Made by a program: the position numbers and the translations under genes. The notes below the pieces were generated by a model. The model saw nothing but the letters and a program-made list of their open reading frames with translations. It was not told the DNA's origin and did not search any database. Positions 43,279-53,312 of a DNA stretch of 64,000 nucleotides are shown one piece after another; the first letter of the stretch is position 1, and every line of letters begins with the position of its first letter. The DNA comes from Bathynomus jamesi (lineage: Eukaryota; Arthropoda; Malacostraca; Isopoda; Cirolanidae), in contig JAJOZX010000919.1 of the NCBI GenBank assembly GCA_023014485.1, forward strand, positions 1,002,501-1,066,500, read 5' to 3'.

Positions 43279-44007
43279 GATTATATTATATCCTAAAAAG
43301 TAATTATAGACCTAATAGTTGGGGAGTTATACAAAATAATCCGTAATAGCAAATTACTATTCTGTTTTCATGCAGTTTATTAGGTAACTGGCAACTAGAT
43401 TTAGGAACGGTTTCGGATGTTCTCATGAAATCACGTGACATCCACCGGGTTTTAAGAATTATCTTTTAAATCCTTAAAAAATTACTTTAATATTATATAT
43501 AAACACAGAAATACCTTTAATTATAATATGAAAATTATATTTTTCATAAATATTTAAATATGTTTATTATTATTATTATTTCATCAGCATCATTTTCTGT
43601 AATATAATAATCAAAATTATTTTTGCAGTTTATTAAAGTACCCCAGAAATGGTTTTTTTTTGGTGGTTGAAACGTTTTCTTTGGTTATTCAAAATGGGAC
43701 TACTTGGAAATTTAGACCGAAACTTAGTTTGTTCTGGATGAGACTTTGGTTTGAGACTAAATATTTAACCGAGACTAAATTTTCACATCAAAATACCAGT
43801 AGAAATATAATTGCTGTCACTGTTTCGCGGCACACCTCAGAAGGCTTCGCGGCACACCAGTTCAGAACCACTGCAAGTCTAACCTATGGAATTCTTAGTA
43901 CGAAAACGTCTGCCTGTAGCTCCACTTAACTTCGACATTACTGTATTATTTCTAATCAACTGTATATATTTCTACCCTTAGTATGTGAACTGTCATTGTA
44001 TTAATAA

Positions 44008-45019
44008 CACTGCCCAACCAAAAAAATATGTTTTGCTGCTGATTTAATTCTAAGACCTGTTTCTGGATAATATTGATGTGCTGATTTCAAAAATCACTTT
44101 AGATTTTGTCCATCACATCAGGTTTTCATGCAATGCAATATGCCTATTTTGGGTGATCCATGAAGGGCGCTTATCAAAATTGATGATTTTTGAGACCTGT
44201 TAACAGCTGTTTTGCTGTTAAAATTTTATCTGTGGATAAGAAAACTGATGAAAGATCCGTAGTTCAGTAACTCAATGACCGAAACGGAGGCAAGAGCTTG
44301 GAATGCTTTTGTGGCAGTAGTTAAGAACTTCCTAGGAAACAAAAAGTCTGAAAATTATAAAGATCTTGTAAAGGATTTACTTGTAAACTTTCAGCAGTTG
44401 GGTTGCAACATGAGCATTAAAGTTCACTATCTCAACAGTCATCTGGATAAATTTCCAGAAAATCTTGGTGATGTTAGTGAAGAGCAAGGTGAAAGGTTCC
44501 ACCAAGATATCAAAGTGATGGAAGAACGATACCAAGGAAGATGGGATACCCATATGATGGCTGACTACTGCTGGAGCCTCAAAGAGATTGTCTTGACATC
44601 TCTCATTCTAGGAAGTCCTATAAGAGAAAATTTATCAGCACTGAAAAGTAAGAAAACAAGAAAAAGACAATGTTAAGAAAACTGGTCCCGTGCTTGCTTT
44701 AATATGGATTCATTTTTTGCTTATTTAAACACTTTTAATCACTTTATGTGTCAATATTACCATTGTATATTAAAGTTCACTCCCTGCACAATTGTTTACT
44801 TTTCCATGCTGATTCTGAGTATGTAAAAACTTATTTTTTGAAAAGAAAAAAAATTGGGCATAACCCTGCCAAAATGCGATATCTCCAAAATATCCGTATT
44901 TGATTGCTCGAAAACCTGACGTGATAGGCAAAAACCAAGGTGATTTTTGAAATCAGCACACCAAATTTACCTAAAAACAGGTGTTAGAATTAAATCAGCA
45001 AAATTGGTGTTGGGCAGTG
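44008..45019 (+). mobile_element. CACTG-ended transposon, short copy
   Basis: The ends are CACTGCCCAACCAA and the complement of TTGGTGTTGGGCAGTG. TAA lies directly outside both ends (44005-44007, 45020-45022). Comparison with LINE copy 2 (ATTAATAATATTTGTC) shows that three bases were duplicated. Inverted subterminal matches extend about 100 bp (GATTTAATTCTAA, GTGCTGATTTCAAAAATCAC). It is an internally deleted relative of 23689-25883. Confidence 0.88.
44275..44676 (+). pseudogene. Conserved orphan transposase-like protein, C-terminal part
   Basis: 133 codons match residues of about 287-400 of the protein at 24012-25235: RAWNAFVAVVKNFLGNKKS, then GCNMSIKVHYLNSHLD, LGDVSEEQGERFHQDIKVME and YQGRWDTHMMADYCWSLK. 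The candidate catalytic Glu (SEEQGE) is kept; both candidate Asp regions are deleted. It lies wholly between CACTG inverted repeats, which ties the family to this transposon type. Confidence 0.8.
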
Positions 45020-45346
45020 TAATAGTTGTCATATGGACTATAGTCTGCCAATAAACCTTTCATTTTCATTTAATTTTCATTTCATAAACAGATTGTAACC
45101 CTTTCTTCCACTTACATCATTATTTCTCGTCAATAGTTTTACGTTATTCTAGTCCATTTGGTTGTTTAGGGGGCTAGTATGGTAGACCAGGGGTCTCCAA
45201 CGTTTAGCTCTCAACTCCATTTATACTAATCCTTGGCTGCTACTAACAACGAAAAAGTACGGTCCATAATAAATGCAAAAAACTTCACTTTTTTACGTGA
45301 AGGTCAAAATATGAGAATAAAAACCCACTCTAATAGACAGAGTTTA

Positions 45347-45396
45347 TTTCCACGACAGTTTCGACGCCCACTGGCATCCTCCTCGGGTGGATACAG
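45347..45396 (-). ncRNA. Hammerhead-like ribozyme motif, left pLTR
   Basis: On the minus strand the motif is identical to the one at 47022-47068. Stem I is UCCAC/GUGGA, the core is CCGAGGA, stem II GAUGCC/GGCGUC closes an AGUG loop, GAAA follows, and GUC precedes the cleavage position. The core has C where the consensus CUGANGA has U. Confidence 0.4.
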
Positions 45397-45443
45397 AAAC
45401 ACAAATGAAACAAAACAAGAGGGAAAAACAGTTCAGGGATCGA

Positions 45444-46140
45444 CCGTTAAGAAATTCGCACCTAGGTTGGATTCCATTCTCTCGAGACAGGAGGGGCATT
45501 TTCATTAAGTACATTCGCACAAATTTTTTTAAAACTATCTTCCTGTTCTAAACATACAGATTCTATTATTTTTACATAATTATTACATTTATAATTAAAT
45601 TTATTACATTTAATATTGCATAATTATTAATTACAGAAATTATAAATTTATTATTACATTGGTTATTACATTGTTGTTTATTATACAGAAATTATAAACC
45701 GAAAAACGAATGAAAAAGGCGATTAGGAAATAATCCAGAGACCATTGAGAATTCGCACCTAGGTTAGATATCGTTCTCCCGAAACCAGAAGGGCATTTAT
45801 TACAGGGTCAGCTTATAACTACATTTCCACAAATTAAAAATATCTTCTTGTTCTATACATACAGATCCTAATGTTTGACATAATTACTGCATATATTTAT
45901 TTCCACATTAATTACTTCCATTATTACATTTACTAAAGCGAGTAAGGAAACATTCCAATCCAGAGACATTTAAGAAATTCACACTTAGGTTCGAACACGT
46001 TCCCACGACTCCGTAAGGGATTTATTGACCAAGAATCTCATTAAAGGGTCTAACTTATAAGTACCTTCGCACAAATTAAAATTATCTACTTTTTCTATAC
46101 ACACAGATTCTATTATTTTTCTTTTGACATAATTATTACA
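45444..46140 (-). repeat. Triplicated 3' end of the Penelope-like element
   Basis: Three tandem, diverged copies of the ORF's C-terminal coding end plus flank begin near 45444, 45735 and 45965. Shared landmarks are AATTCGCACCTAGGTT-like starts, GTACATTCGCACAAAT-like middles and ACAGATTCTATTATTTTT-like ends. Only the third is continuous with the GIY-YIG frame. Confidence 0.65.
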
Positions 46141-46608
46141 TTTATAAAGTACCTTACTTGATTCCCAATCTATAGCATGATTATTTTGGCTAGCGTGATA
46201 AAAAATGGCATTATTAGTATTACAACTTCTGAAGGCATATTTGTGTTCTTTGATACGGGTTTCAATATTTCTTCCAGTTTCTCCCACGTATACTAAATCA
46301 CAACTTTTACAGGGAATGCTGTAGACACAGGCTTGTTCCTCTTTTGCAACGTTATTCCTAACCAATTTACTTTTCACGGTAGACGAATATTTGAACGCCA
46401 AAGCAAACTTAAATTCTTTCGTCAACGGTTTTACTCTTTCTAAGCCGGCAATGTAAGGCAAACTCACATATTGTTTTTGGTTAACTGAAGGTTCCCGAGG
46501 GGCATAAAAAGATTTTCTGGCTTTAAAATACGCCTTTCTGATAAACCACTCAGGATATTTTAAATCCTTAAAAATGTTCCAAATCTTTGAATTTTCCGGA
46601 TCCAGCAA
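45985..46608 (-). CDS. Penelope-like GIY-YIG endonuclease part
   Basis: The 207-codon open frame holds the linker between RT and endonuclease (LPYIAGLERVKPLTKEFKFA) and a GIY-YIG domain. VYSIPCKSCDLVYVGETGRN gives the GIY-YIG core with its Cys pair, IETRIKEHKYAFR contains the catalytic Arg and His region, and NNAIFYHASQNNHAIDWE follows. RT is missing upstream (only a LxPE-rich start), so the copy is truncated. The endonuclease nicks target DNA in this retroelement class. Confidence 0.9.
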   Translation of the reverse strand: MLDPENSKIWNIFKDLKYPEWFIRKAYFKARKSFYAPREPSVNQKQYVSLPYIAGLERVKPLTKEFKFALAFKYSSTVKSKLVRNNVAKEEQACVYSIPCKSCDLVYVGETGRNIETRIKEHKYAFRSCNTNNAIFYHASQNNHAIDWESSKVLYKCNNYVKRKIIESVCIEKVDNFNLCEGTYKLDPLMRFLVNKSLTESWERVRT

Positions 46609-47021
46609 ATGTGGGCTACAAATCCTGAGTGCTCTTAGAAACCTTAGAAACCTAGGTGCGAATTTCTCAATGGTCTCTGGATTATTTCCTAATCGCCTTT
46701 TTTCATTCGTTTTTCGGTTTATAATTTCTGTATAATAAACAACAATGTAATAACCAATGTAATAATAAATTTATAATTTCTGTAATTAATAATTATGCAA
46801 TATTAAATGTAATAAATTTAATTATAAATGTAATAATTATGTAAAAATAATAGAATCTGTATGTTTAGAACAGGAAGATAGTTTTAAAAAAATTTGTGCG
46901 AATGTACTTAATGAAAATGCCCCTCCTGTCTCGAGAGAATGGAATCCAACCTAGGTGCGAATTTCTTAACGGTCGATCCCTGAACTGTTTTTCCCTCTTG
47001 TTTTGTTTCATTTGTGTTTCT

Positions 47022-47068
47022 GTATCCACCCGAGGAGGATGCCAGTGGGCGTCGAAACTGTCGTGGAA
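47022..47068 (+). ncRNA. Hammerhead-like ribozyme motif, right pLTR
   Basis: Stem I is 47025-47029 with 47063-47067 (TCCAC/GTGGA). The core is 47030-47036 (CCGAGGA) followed by one extra G, stem II is 47038-47043 with 47048-47053, then GAAA (47054-47057), a two-base stem III at best, and GTC (47060-47062). This is type I topology with the minimal stem III known from Penelope-like hammerheads. The U-to-C change and the extra G may weaken catalysis. Confidence 0.4.
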
Positions 47069-47108
47069 ATAAACTCTGTCTATTAGAGTGGGTTTTTATT
47101 CTCATACG

Positions 47109-47171
47109 GTCCATAAATTATCTTTACAAATTCTATTGAAGTTGAATAGAATTTGTAAAGATAATTTATGG
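47109..47171. repeat. Short perfect hairpin (stem about 29 bp)
   Basis: GTCCATAAATTATCTTTAC and ACAAATTCTATT face their exact complement across a GAAGTTG loop. It starts in the presumed target duplication of the Penelope-like element, at the seam with the giant foldback. Confidence 0.85.
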
Positions 47172-48081
47172 ACGACACCCTGTATTACTTGCTAAATAAC
47201 TGACGTAGACCGCTAGTCTGAGTATACGACTGCTTAAAGTTTAGACAGAGTAAAGCCCCAACAATCTGTTCAAGTCACTTCTCCGGTGCTCGGAGGTGAG
47301 TATTTTTTATTTTTTTGGTTGGTGTCCCCATTAAGAAAGTTTTGAAGCCTTTGTGTTCGAAATGAAATGCAACAACTATTCTCCAGAATTTTAGTCATTT
47401 TTCCTCCACAAACCAGATTACAAACTTTACAATTCATTCAATGAATATAGGCAAAGGCAACCTGAGCAGTGATATTATTAATGTCTTTCAGTACCATGTC
47501 ACACTCGGAAATTAATATTTTTCAATATCATGTCACACTCGGAAATTAATATTTTCAATACCATGTTACACTCAGAAATTACTGGTAATTTCAATTTTCC
47601 CCAATACAAAAGGGGATTGTGGCAAAGATTCATATTATACATGCTTTTATCAAATCAAAATTTTATAGTTCTATTATAACAAAAGCTTTTCAATCTTTAA
47701 TCGAGCGATACTGAAGAAAATATTCAGGGTAACAATTTCGTGCCGGGATGAAAAATGTTACCAAATTTCTGGTTTAAAATTTTGTCGCATATCCGCACCA
47801 ATTCAGTGAAACAACTTCACAGAGTGATGTTAGGAACCTATCAGGATATTTGAATGACACTTCGAGGTTATTACAGTCTTCAGACGGCTTTTACTAATGA
47901 CTTTATCACTCTGGATAATAATAGGATTTATTTTTCAAGCTAATAAATGCTTTGGCAACCTTTACTAAACCTATAAAACATACTTTGTGCCATGATTAAT
48001 TTAGTAGTTTTAAAGCTATTACTGGTTCTTTCAATCTACCCTTTGAATCATGAGTAAATCTCATGCAAAAATCTTCTTCTA

Positions 48082-48520
48082 CAGGGTGTCCACAATGTCT
48101 TGTCACCCCCAGTAAAATACTAACTTATTTTCGTTTTTCTTTCAGACCTTTTTGAAATGTGTGATAGCAGCAACGAGACGATTGAACAACGTATATTGGT
48201 TAGTACCTGGGTCCATGAGCGACCACGTAATGGCAAACCATTGAAAATATTCGTGCAGACTTCCAGGACCGATTCAGTGGTGCAGCTCCTACAGAAAGGA
48301 CTCTGATGAGGTGGGAAAAGAAACTGTTCACAACAGGAACTGTAAAAAATAATATTTTCAATGGTTTTGTCATTACGTTGTCCCTCATGGACTCAGGTAC
48401 TAGCCAATATGCGTTGTTCAGTCGTATAGTTGCTACTATCACACATTTCAAAAGGGTTTAAAAGAAAAACGAAAATCAGTTAGTATTTTACTGCGGTGAC
48501 AAGACATTATGGACACCCTG
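48082..48520 (+). mobile_element. Mariner MITE at the centre of the foldback
   Basis: Ends CAGGGTGTCCACAATGTCTT and the complement of AAGACATTATGGACACCCTG, TA at both borders, arms of about 145 bp. Between the arms a plus-strand frame reads IRADFQDRFSGAAPTERTLM and RWEKKLFTTGTVKN (48240-48352), an HTH start of a Tc1/mariner-type transposase. It is an internal deletion derivative. Confidence 0.88.
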
Positions 48521-49548
48521 TATGCCAAAGGTTTTGTCAAGTTAAAACGTGATTCGAGTTTAATTGAATCTTTCGCTAGTTTCAGCTTTTTGAAATTGCC
48601 ATATGCGCTTTTGGAATTATTGTTTTTAATCTAAAATATTCACCGGCATTCTTGTAGAATTTTCATTTAAAATTATTACGGTATTCTGATCATTCCAATA
48701 GATTTTAAACAAATTGAGTATCGTAATCTTGGTGCATCGATCAAATTTACATTTGAATTAGAAAAAGACCGCATCATCTGTCTTTTAGATATGACTCTGT
48801 CGGCCGAAAATTATTACTTTGAATATTTTTTTTTTGATGTTGCATGATGAAAAACTGTTAAAATTTGTTACTTTGAATATTTTCTTCAGGGTTCCTTGAT
48901 TAAAAACTTAAAAATTGTAATTTTAAATATTTTTTAGTGTTGCTTGATTAAAAATTGTTACTTTGAATATTTTTTCAGTGTTGCTTGATTAAAAACTGAA
49001 AGGCTTTTCGTAAATGATAGTAGAACCATAGAAATTTTGATTTGAAAAAAATGTCTATGATATCATAATATTTCCCCTGCTGTATTGAAAAATATTAATA
49101 AAATCACTGGTCAAGTTGCCTTTGGTTGTATTCAGTGGGTGAATACAACCAAAAATAAATTCTGAAGAATAAAGTTGCGCAACACAAATGTTGTGGTTCT
49201 CTCCTCCTGGAAATAGGTCAAGTGCTATTTTCTAGCGCGAGGGTTTTCCAAATTTACTCACCTCCGAGGATAGGAGAAGTGTCGTAGATAAAGTTTTGAG
49301 AATTTAGTGTCTAAACTTTAAACACTCGTATACCTCAGACTAGCGGACGACTACACTGCCTATTTTAGTTATTAGTAATGAACATTTCGTTGTTAATATC
49401 AACCAACGGTCGGTATAAAGGGGGCTGCGGGCCGTCTTTTAGACAACATTACTATACGAGTCCCCTAAACCAAATTGACTAGAATGAGAAAATATTGATG
49501 AGAAGTAATTGTGTAGTTGGAAGATATTGTTAGGATCTGTTTATAGTA

Positions 49549-49800
49549 ATTATTAAATACACAGGGTGATCTAGAAAGGTGTTCCCAAAAGGGTCAATAA
49601 GTTATTTTTTAACATCTTTTTGGGTTACCCTGAACTTATAATGTGGCTATAAGCCCTGGAATTGTTAAACTTGATAACGTATTCTTTAATTTAAATGGAA
49701 AAAGATCGGGGACTTATAACCGAAGGACTAAGAAATGTCTTCCTTATATATATATGAGAAATCATCGCGCGGAACCTTTGTAAGGTTGTAAGGTAAGGTT

Positions 49801-49804
<4 letters not shown>
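49549..49804. other. Non-coding stretch with a lone CAGGGTG end
   Basis: ACAGGGTGATCTAGAAAGG (from 49561) looks like a mariner-type terminus, but no matching inverted partner was found. Nothing else is recognised. Confidence 0.35.

Positions 49805-49863
<59 letters not shown>
49805..49863. repeat. (TA)n microsatellite
   Basis: About 29 TA units. Confidence 0.95.
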
Positions 49864-49866
<3 letters not shown>

Positions 49867-50103
49867 AACCCCTTCGTCTATGGCCTTGAGCGGTTCGAGG
49901 TTGACGGGGGTTCTGGTTAGGTGGCAGCGACGAGTTTGTTACCTTGGAGTAGCTGGTACCGTGTAGGGAATCGCAATAGTTTCTCTTATATTACTCTCCG
50001 ATTTCTTCTTGTTGGGGATCGGAGGATTCTGTGAAGCTTACTAAATTCTCTAAGGGTTCCCCGATTCTTCTTGTAGCCTGTCGGGAAATTATTTTTCTAT
50101 ATT

Positions 50104-50380
50104 TTAAGACTAAATTCTCTGAAGAAAGCAAGGCTCGAAGGAGGAGAAAAATATTCTCTTACTGTGGTTTACTACTAAAATGTTACAGGTAATGCTCAGC
50201 CTCTAAGTCAGATCAGACAGAGTCATTCAAATGAATGAAAATTTAAGACTAAATTCTCTGAAGAAAGCAAGGCTCGAAGGAGAAGAGAAAAATATTCTCT
50301 TACTGTGGTTTATGCTAAAATGTTACAGGTAATGCTCAGCCTCTAAGTCAGATCAGACAGAATCATTCAAATGAATGAAA
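50104..50380. repeat. Tandem duplication, 138-bp period x 2
   Basis: Two copies begin AAGACTAAATTCTCTGAAG and end ATTCAAATGAATGAAAAT. They differ at a few bases. The second copy abuts the 3' tail of the minus-strand LINE, so only its outer side is duplicated; it is not a LINE target duplication. Confidence 0.9.
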
Positions 50381-50559
50381 ATGAAAATGAAAAGGTTTAT
50401 TGGCAGACTATAGTCCATTTGACAAATATTATTAATACAATGACAGTTCACATACTAAGGATAGAAATATATACAATTGATTGGAAATAATACTGTAATG
50501 TCGAAGTTAAGTGGAGCTACAGACAGACGTTTTCATACCAAGAATTCCATAGCTTAGAG

Positions 50560-50762
50560 CAGTGGTTCCCAGCCTCGGGTCGCCACCCAAATGAAGGTCG
50601 AAGGGGGCTATCAAGTAGGGTCGCGAAGGGTCACTATATTCACTATTTGTTAATTCAGTTTATATTTAAATACATATTTAAATTTTATCACAAGCATGAA
50701 GGTCGGGAGGTCCTGTTGGTGGGCAATTTAGGGTCGCAGCAAAAAAAGGTTGGGAACTACTG
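50560..50762. mobile_element. Non-autonomous hAT MITE (GGGTCGC type)
   Basis: Ends CAGTGGTTCCCAGCC and complement, with GGGTCGC at both inner edges. GCTTAGAG is duplicated exactly (50552-50559, 50763-50770). In LINE orientation the duplicated site is CTCTAAGC, the same 8 bp used by the hAT at 41071 in copy 1. Confidence 0.93.
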
Positions 50763-50813
50763 GCTTAGAGGATAAATGGCAGGACTCATGGATAGCTTGG
50801 ATAATCGGGTTGG

Positions 50814-52560
50814 TTAATTTTTTTTAATTCTTTGCATTAGACTGTATTGAGCACGTCTTGTTACCTCTGGGAAGCTCGGGACATTGCGGGTAGCAAACAT
50901 TTGCGAAGCTGAGCATCTCCGGGGTAATTTATGTAAGAGTCTGAAAGACCTGTTGTACAGCAAATTTAGGGTTCTGCCAGAACCTTTTTTGTAATTCACC
51001 CACAGTTGCTGTCCGTATATATTACTGCAGAAAGTACGAGAGAGAGTGTCTTTAGCTTCACTTGTACAAAATCGAAAGTTCCTTATGGTCATATTCGCTT
51101 TAGCACACAGGCTTCGAGATTGTTTTCTTATATCCGAGTCATCACTCAAGGAGCTGGTAATAGTTTGACCCAAATACTTAAACTCTTGTACTTCCTCAAT
51201 TACTTCACCATTCATTTTAAACCTTATATCAGCTGGCTGATTACAGCTTTTAGGATGAAATTGCATAACCTTAGTTTTTGTAAGAGTAAAAAGAATATCA
51301 TGTTTCTGCGAATACACTTCGCAGACTTTTAGTAGCCGATCCAGACCTTTAACAGAGGGACTTATTAAAACCATATCATCGGCATAAACTAAGTTATTTA
51401 TCCTCGTGTTATCTATACAACATCCCACTGTTGCCTCATTAAGTGAAGCAATTAATCCGTCAATATACACATTAAACAGCATAGGGGAGAGCAAGGAGCC
51501 TTGTCTCACCCCGCAAGAGGAGCCAAGACACTCGGATAGTACCATTGCCTCACCTAACGGTGAAAGATTGGTGGGAATACCAAAATTTGAATACGTTTAA
51601 TATGTACATGGGAACCTTCCTGTCTTCTAGTTTTTCAAATAAAATATTGTGGTTCACCCTATCATATGCCTTACTTATATCTAGGAACCAGCTATAAATA
51701 GTTGAATTACTGTTAATGTATTTAGATATTGTTTCTTTAAGTACATAGATACACAGGTCAGTTGAGCGTGACCTTTTAAAATCAAACTGATTAGGAGATG
51801 TCCATAGGAAATCATTTAATCGGAGTAACAAGAGTTTTTCTAGTAGTTTCGAGAAGCAGGAAGCGACAGCAATAAGCCTGTAATTATTGCTGGACAGAAT
51901 GTCTCCGTATTTATTTTTGACCAGGGGCAAGATATATACCCTCATGAACTCTGCAGGGATATAGCTATGAGCAAGCATGGCTGATAGGAGCAATGATATA
52001 TGCAGACATACTACGTCATTGGCATATTTTAAGTGCTCATTCGATAAGTCATCTACTCCTGACGCAGAACCAGTCTTTAACTCTTTAATTAACCTCTTTA
52101 CTTCAGAAAATGATATCAAAGTATTTTCCCTTGTCCCTCCCACAGTCGTTTCGCTGCAATCTATCTTAAGATTATCCCTACTCACACTGCTTAGAATGTT
52201 AGAGTAGTGGTTTTTCCACAGCTTTGCAATTTCATCCTCCCCCGACACCCCATCGATTGTCGGAGGGAGGACATTTTTTACACCCGTGTGATTCTTAACA
52301 AATTTCCAAAAATTTTTATTATCGTTATTTATGCGAGCTTCACAGGCTTTTGATGCTCGAATAGACTCTTCTTCCTGTTTACATCGCCTTATGGCCGCCT
52401 TATACTGACCCCTACTTCTACACATATTCATGTATATAGGTCCTAATCGGGGGTACCATGAAAGCACCACATATCATAGGCGTCTTTCGATTCCCTCTTC
52501 AGGAGGGCAATAAAATCATTCCATCCAGGAATAATCTTAGTATGATAGTTGTAATATATA
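50814..52560 (-). pseudogene. LINE reverse transcriptase (family b, copy 2)
   Basis: Two long frames, 306 and 243 codons, meet at a frameshift near 51548. The upstream frame holds ELKTGSASGVDDLSNEHLKY, SSNNYRLIAVASCFSKLLEK, SPNQFDFKRSRSTDLCIYVL and FLDISKAYDRVNHNILFEKL. The downstream frame holds SCGVRQGSLLSPMLFNVYID and NLVYADDMVLISPSVKGLDR, then VQEFKYLGQTITSSLSDDSD and YNRSFRLLHKLPRRCSAS, with a stop at 50814. One more shift near 52455 separates an N-terminal bit (GWNDFIALLKRESKDAYDMW). No endonuclease is present. RT motifs are intact, so this copy decayed less than copy 1. Confidence 0.9.
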
Positions 52561-52573
52561 TATATATATATAT

Positions 52574-52988
52574 AACTTTTAGGCGTTGTTTTGATACTAA
52601 ACTAACTTGTAAACTAACCAAAGTATTTGGTCCCCCAAACATTGAGGCATTAAAAATCTTCAAATCCGATAGTCCTTGTAATTCCAACCCCCTGACAGCC
52701 TTTTATTTTTTAAGTATCCCCAAAGTTTACAGTTCAGCAGTTATAGTTCTCATAGTTTTCAAAGTTTTAAAATTTTTTAAATCTAAATTAAAAACTTAAA
52801 CTTTAAACCTGAACCTTTCAGCGTTTATATAAGCTCCTTTCTCTCCTAACATCCTCAAAGTTTTCGAAGTCCTGAAGTTATCAGTGTTGAAAATTCTAAA
52901 GTTCTCAGTCATCCTTTCGGTCCCATATTTTTCATTAAAATCTACAGAGTTTGATTATTATGGTATTCACTGTTTTGAGTCATTTTTG
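52574..52988. other. AT-rich non-coding stretch
   Basis: Nothing recognisable; short AAAGTTTxxAA-like motifs recur without a clear period. Confidence 0.4.
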
Positions 52989-53187
52989 GGTAAATATTAA
53001 GTTTCGGGGACACCAGATATCGGTGATCTGCCGATTTCATACTTCGGGCCAATCAGGTGATTCTTATGTCCGGGTTATGTTACACTAGATTAGGTGGTCG
53101 TTCTAGGTTGGTTTCATTTCTTACCTCACAAGTTTCGGCCAATCAGGTGGGCCAAAAAACTGGTGGCCCCGAAACTTAATATTTACC
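52989..53187. mobile_element. 199-bp MITE with GGTAAATATTAAG ends
   Basis: The ends are GGTAAATATTAAGTTTCGGG and complement, then ACCAG / CTGGT. Flanks ATTTTTG and ATTTTTTG may be a 7-8 bp duplication. CCAATCAGGTG occurs twice inside. A lone terminus, GGTAAATATTAAG, recurs at 58152. It lies about 120 bp past the donor of the host exon, within its intron. Confidence 0.75.
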
Positions 53188-53312
53188 AATTTTTTGTAAA
53201 ACCACTTAAAATACTTTCGGAACACTTGGAATGAGTGTGCAGAATCATTAAATTCTCACACGATCAAAGGATGAGAATTCATGGAATAAAAAATAAATTG
53301 GGGAAATCTTAC

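Larger units (their letters stand above)
41071..43873 (-). mobile_element. hAT transposon (ZBED5-like), near full length, broken
   Basis: Ends CAGTGGTTTTGAACC and the complement of TTCAGAACCACTG, followed inward by GCGGCACAC blocks on both sides. The flanks are CTCTGACC (41063-41070) and GTCTAACC (43877-43884), imperfect copies of the LINE sequence CTCTAAGC. A (TA)n (43207-43276) lies inside. At 2.8 kb the element has the length of an autonomous copy. Confidence 0.88.
38044..45083 (+). mobile_element. LINE (family b, copy 1) cut by four DNA transposons
   Basis: LINE blocks at 38044-38437, 39929-41070, 43877-44007 and 45020-45083 are colinear with the uninterrupted inverse copy at 50393-52560. 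The 3' end is a CATTTTCATTTAATTTTCAT tail. The insertions are a hAT (38438-39920, itself carrying a MITE), a second hAT (41071-43873) and a CACTG-ended element (44008-45019). The 5' part is truncated. A G-run at 38091-38106 replaces a GGDE-like region. Confidence 0.88.
45257..47118 (-). mobile_element. Penelope-like element with inverted pLTRs
   Basis: Two terminal repeats in inverted orientation (about 45311-45760 and 46650-47105) enclose a GIY-YIG frame. ACGGTCCATAA occurs just outside both ends (about 45258 and 47107), a possible target duplication, although about 42 bp separate it from the left repeat. The RT domain is missing; the right repeat follows directly upstream of the endonuclease frame. 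Inverted terminal repeats are a known peculiarity of Penelope-like elements. Confidence 0.8.
45084..49548. repeat. Giant foldback with nested Penelope-like element and mariner MITE
   Basis: The left arm (45084-45256 continued at 47107-48080) and right arm (48523-49548) are inverted copies of about 1.0-1.1 kb, around 75-80% identical by eye. Anchors are ATAAACAGAT / ATCTGTTTAT at the ends, CCCCTAAAC blocks, CTCGGAGGTGAGTA and ACTCACCTCCGAGGATAGG. A mariner MITE (48082-48520) sits at the centre, and the Penelope-like element interrupts the left arm. It begins right at the LINE 3' tail. Mobility is unproven. Confidence 0.75.
50393..52560 (-). mobile_element. LINE (family b, copy 2), inverted relative to copy 1
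   Basis: The 3' tail TTTTCATTTTCATTTTCATT (minus strand) lies at 50373-50392. The body is colinear with copy 1 and carries only one insertion, a 203-bp hAT MITE (50560-50762), in the 3' untranslated part. The 5' end is lost near 52560 at a (TA)n. It serves as the reference for the uninserted sites of copy 1. Confidence 0.9.

Noticed and set aside
49561..49640. Further CAGGGTG MITE
   Set aside because: Only one end is visible; no inverted partner or second TA border was found.
50104..50380. 138-bp target duplication of the LINE
   Set aside because: Both copies lie on the same side of the LINE, so this is a tandem duplication and not a target duplication.
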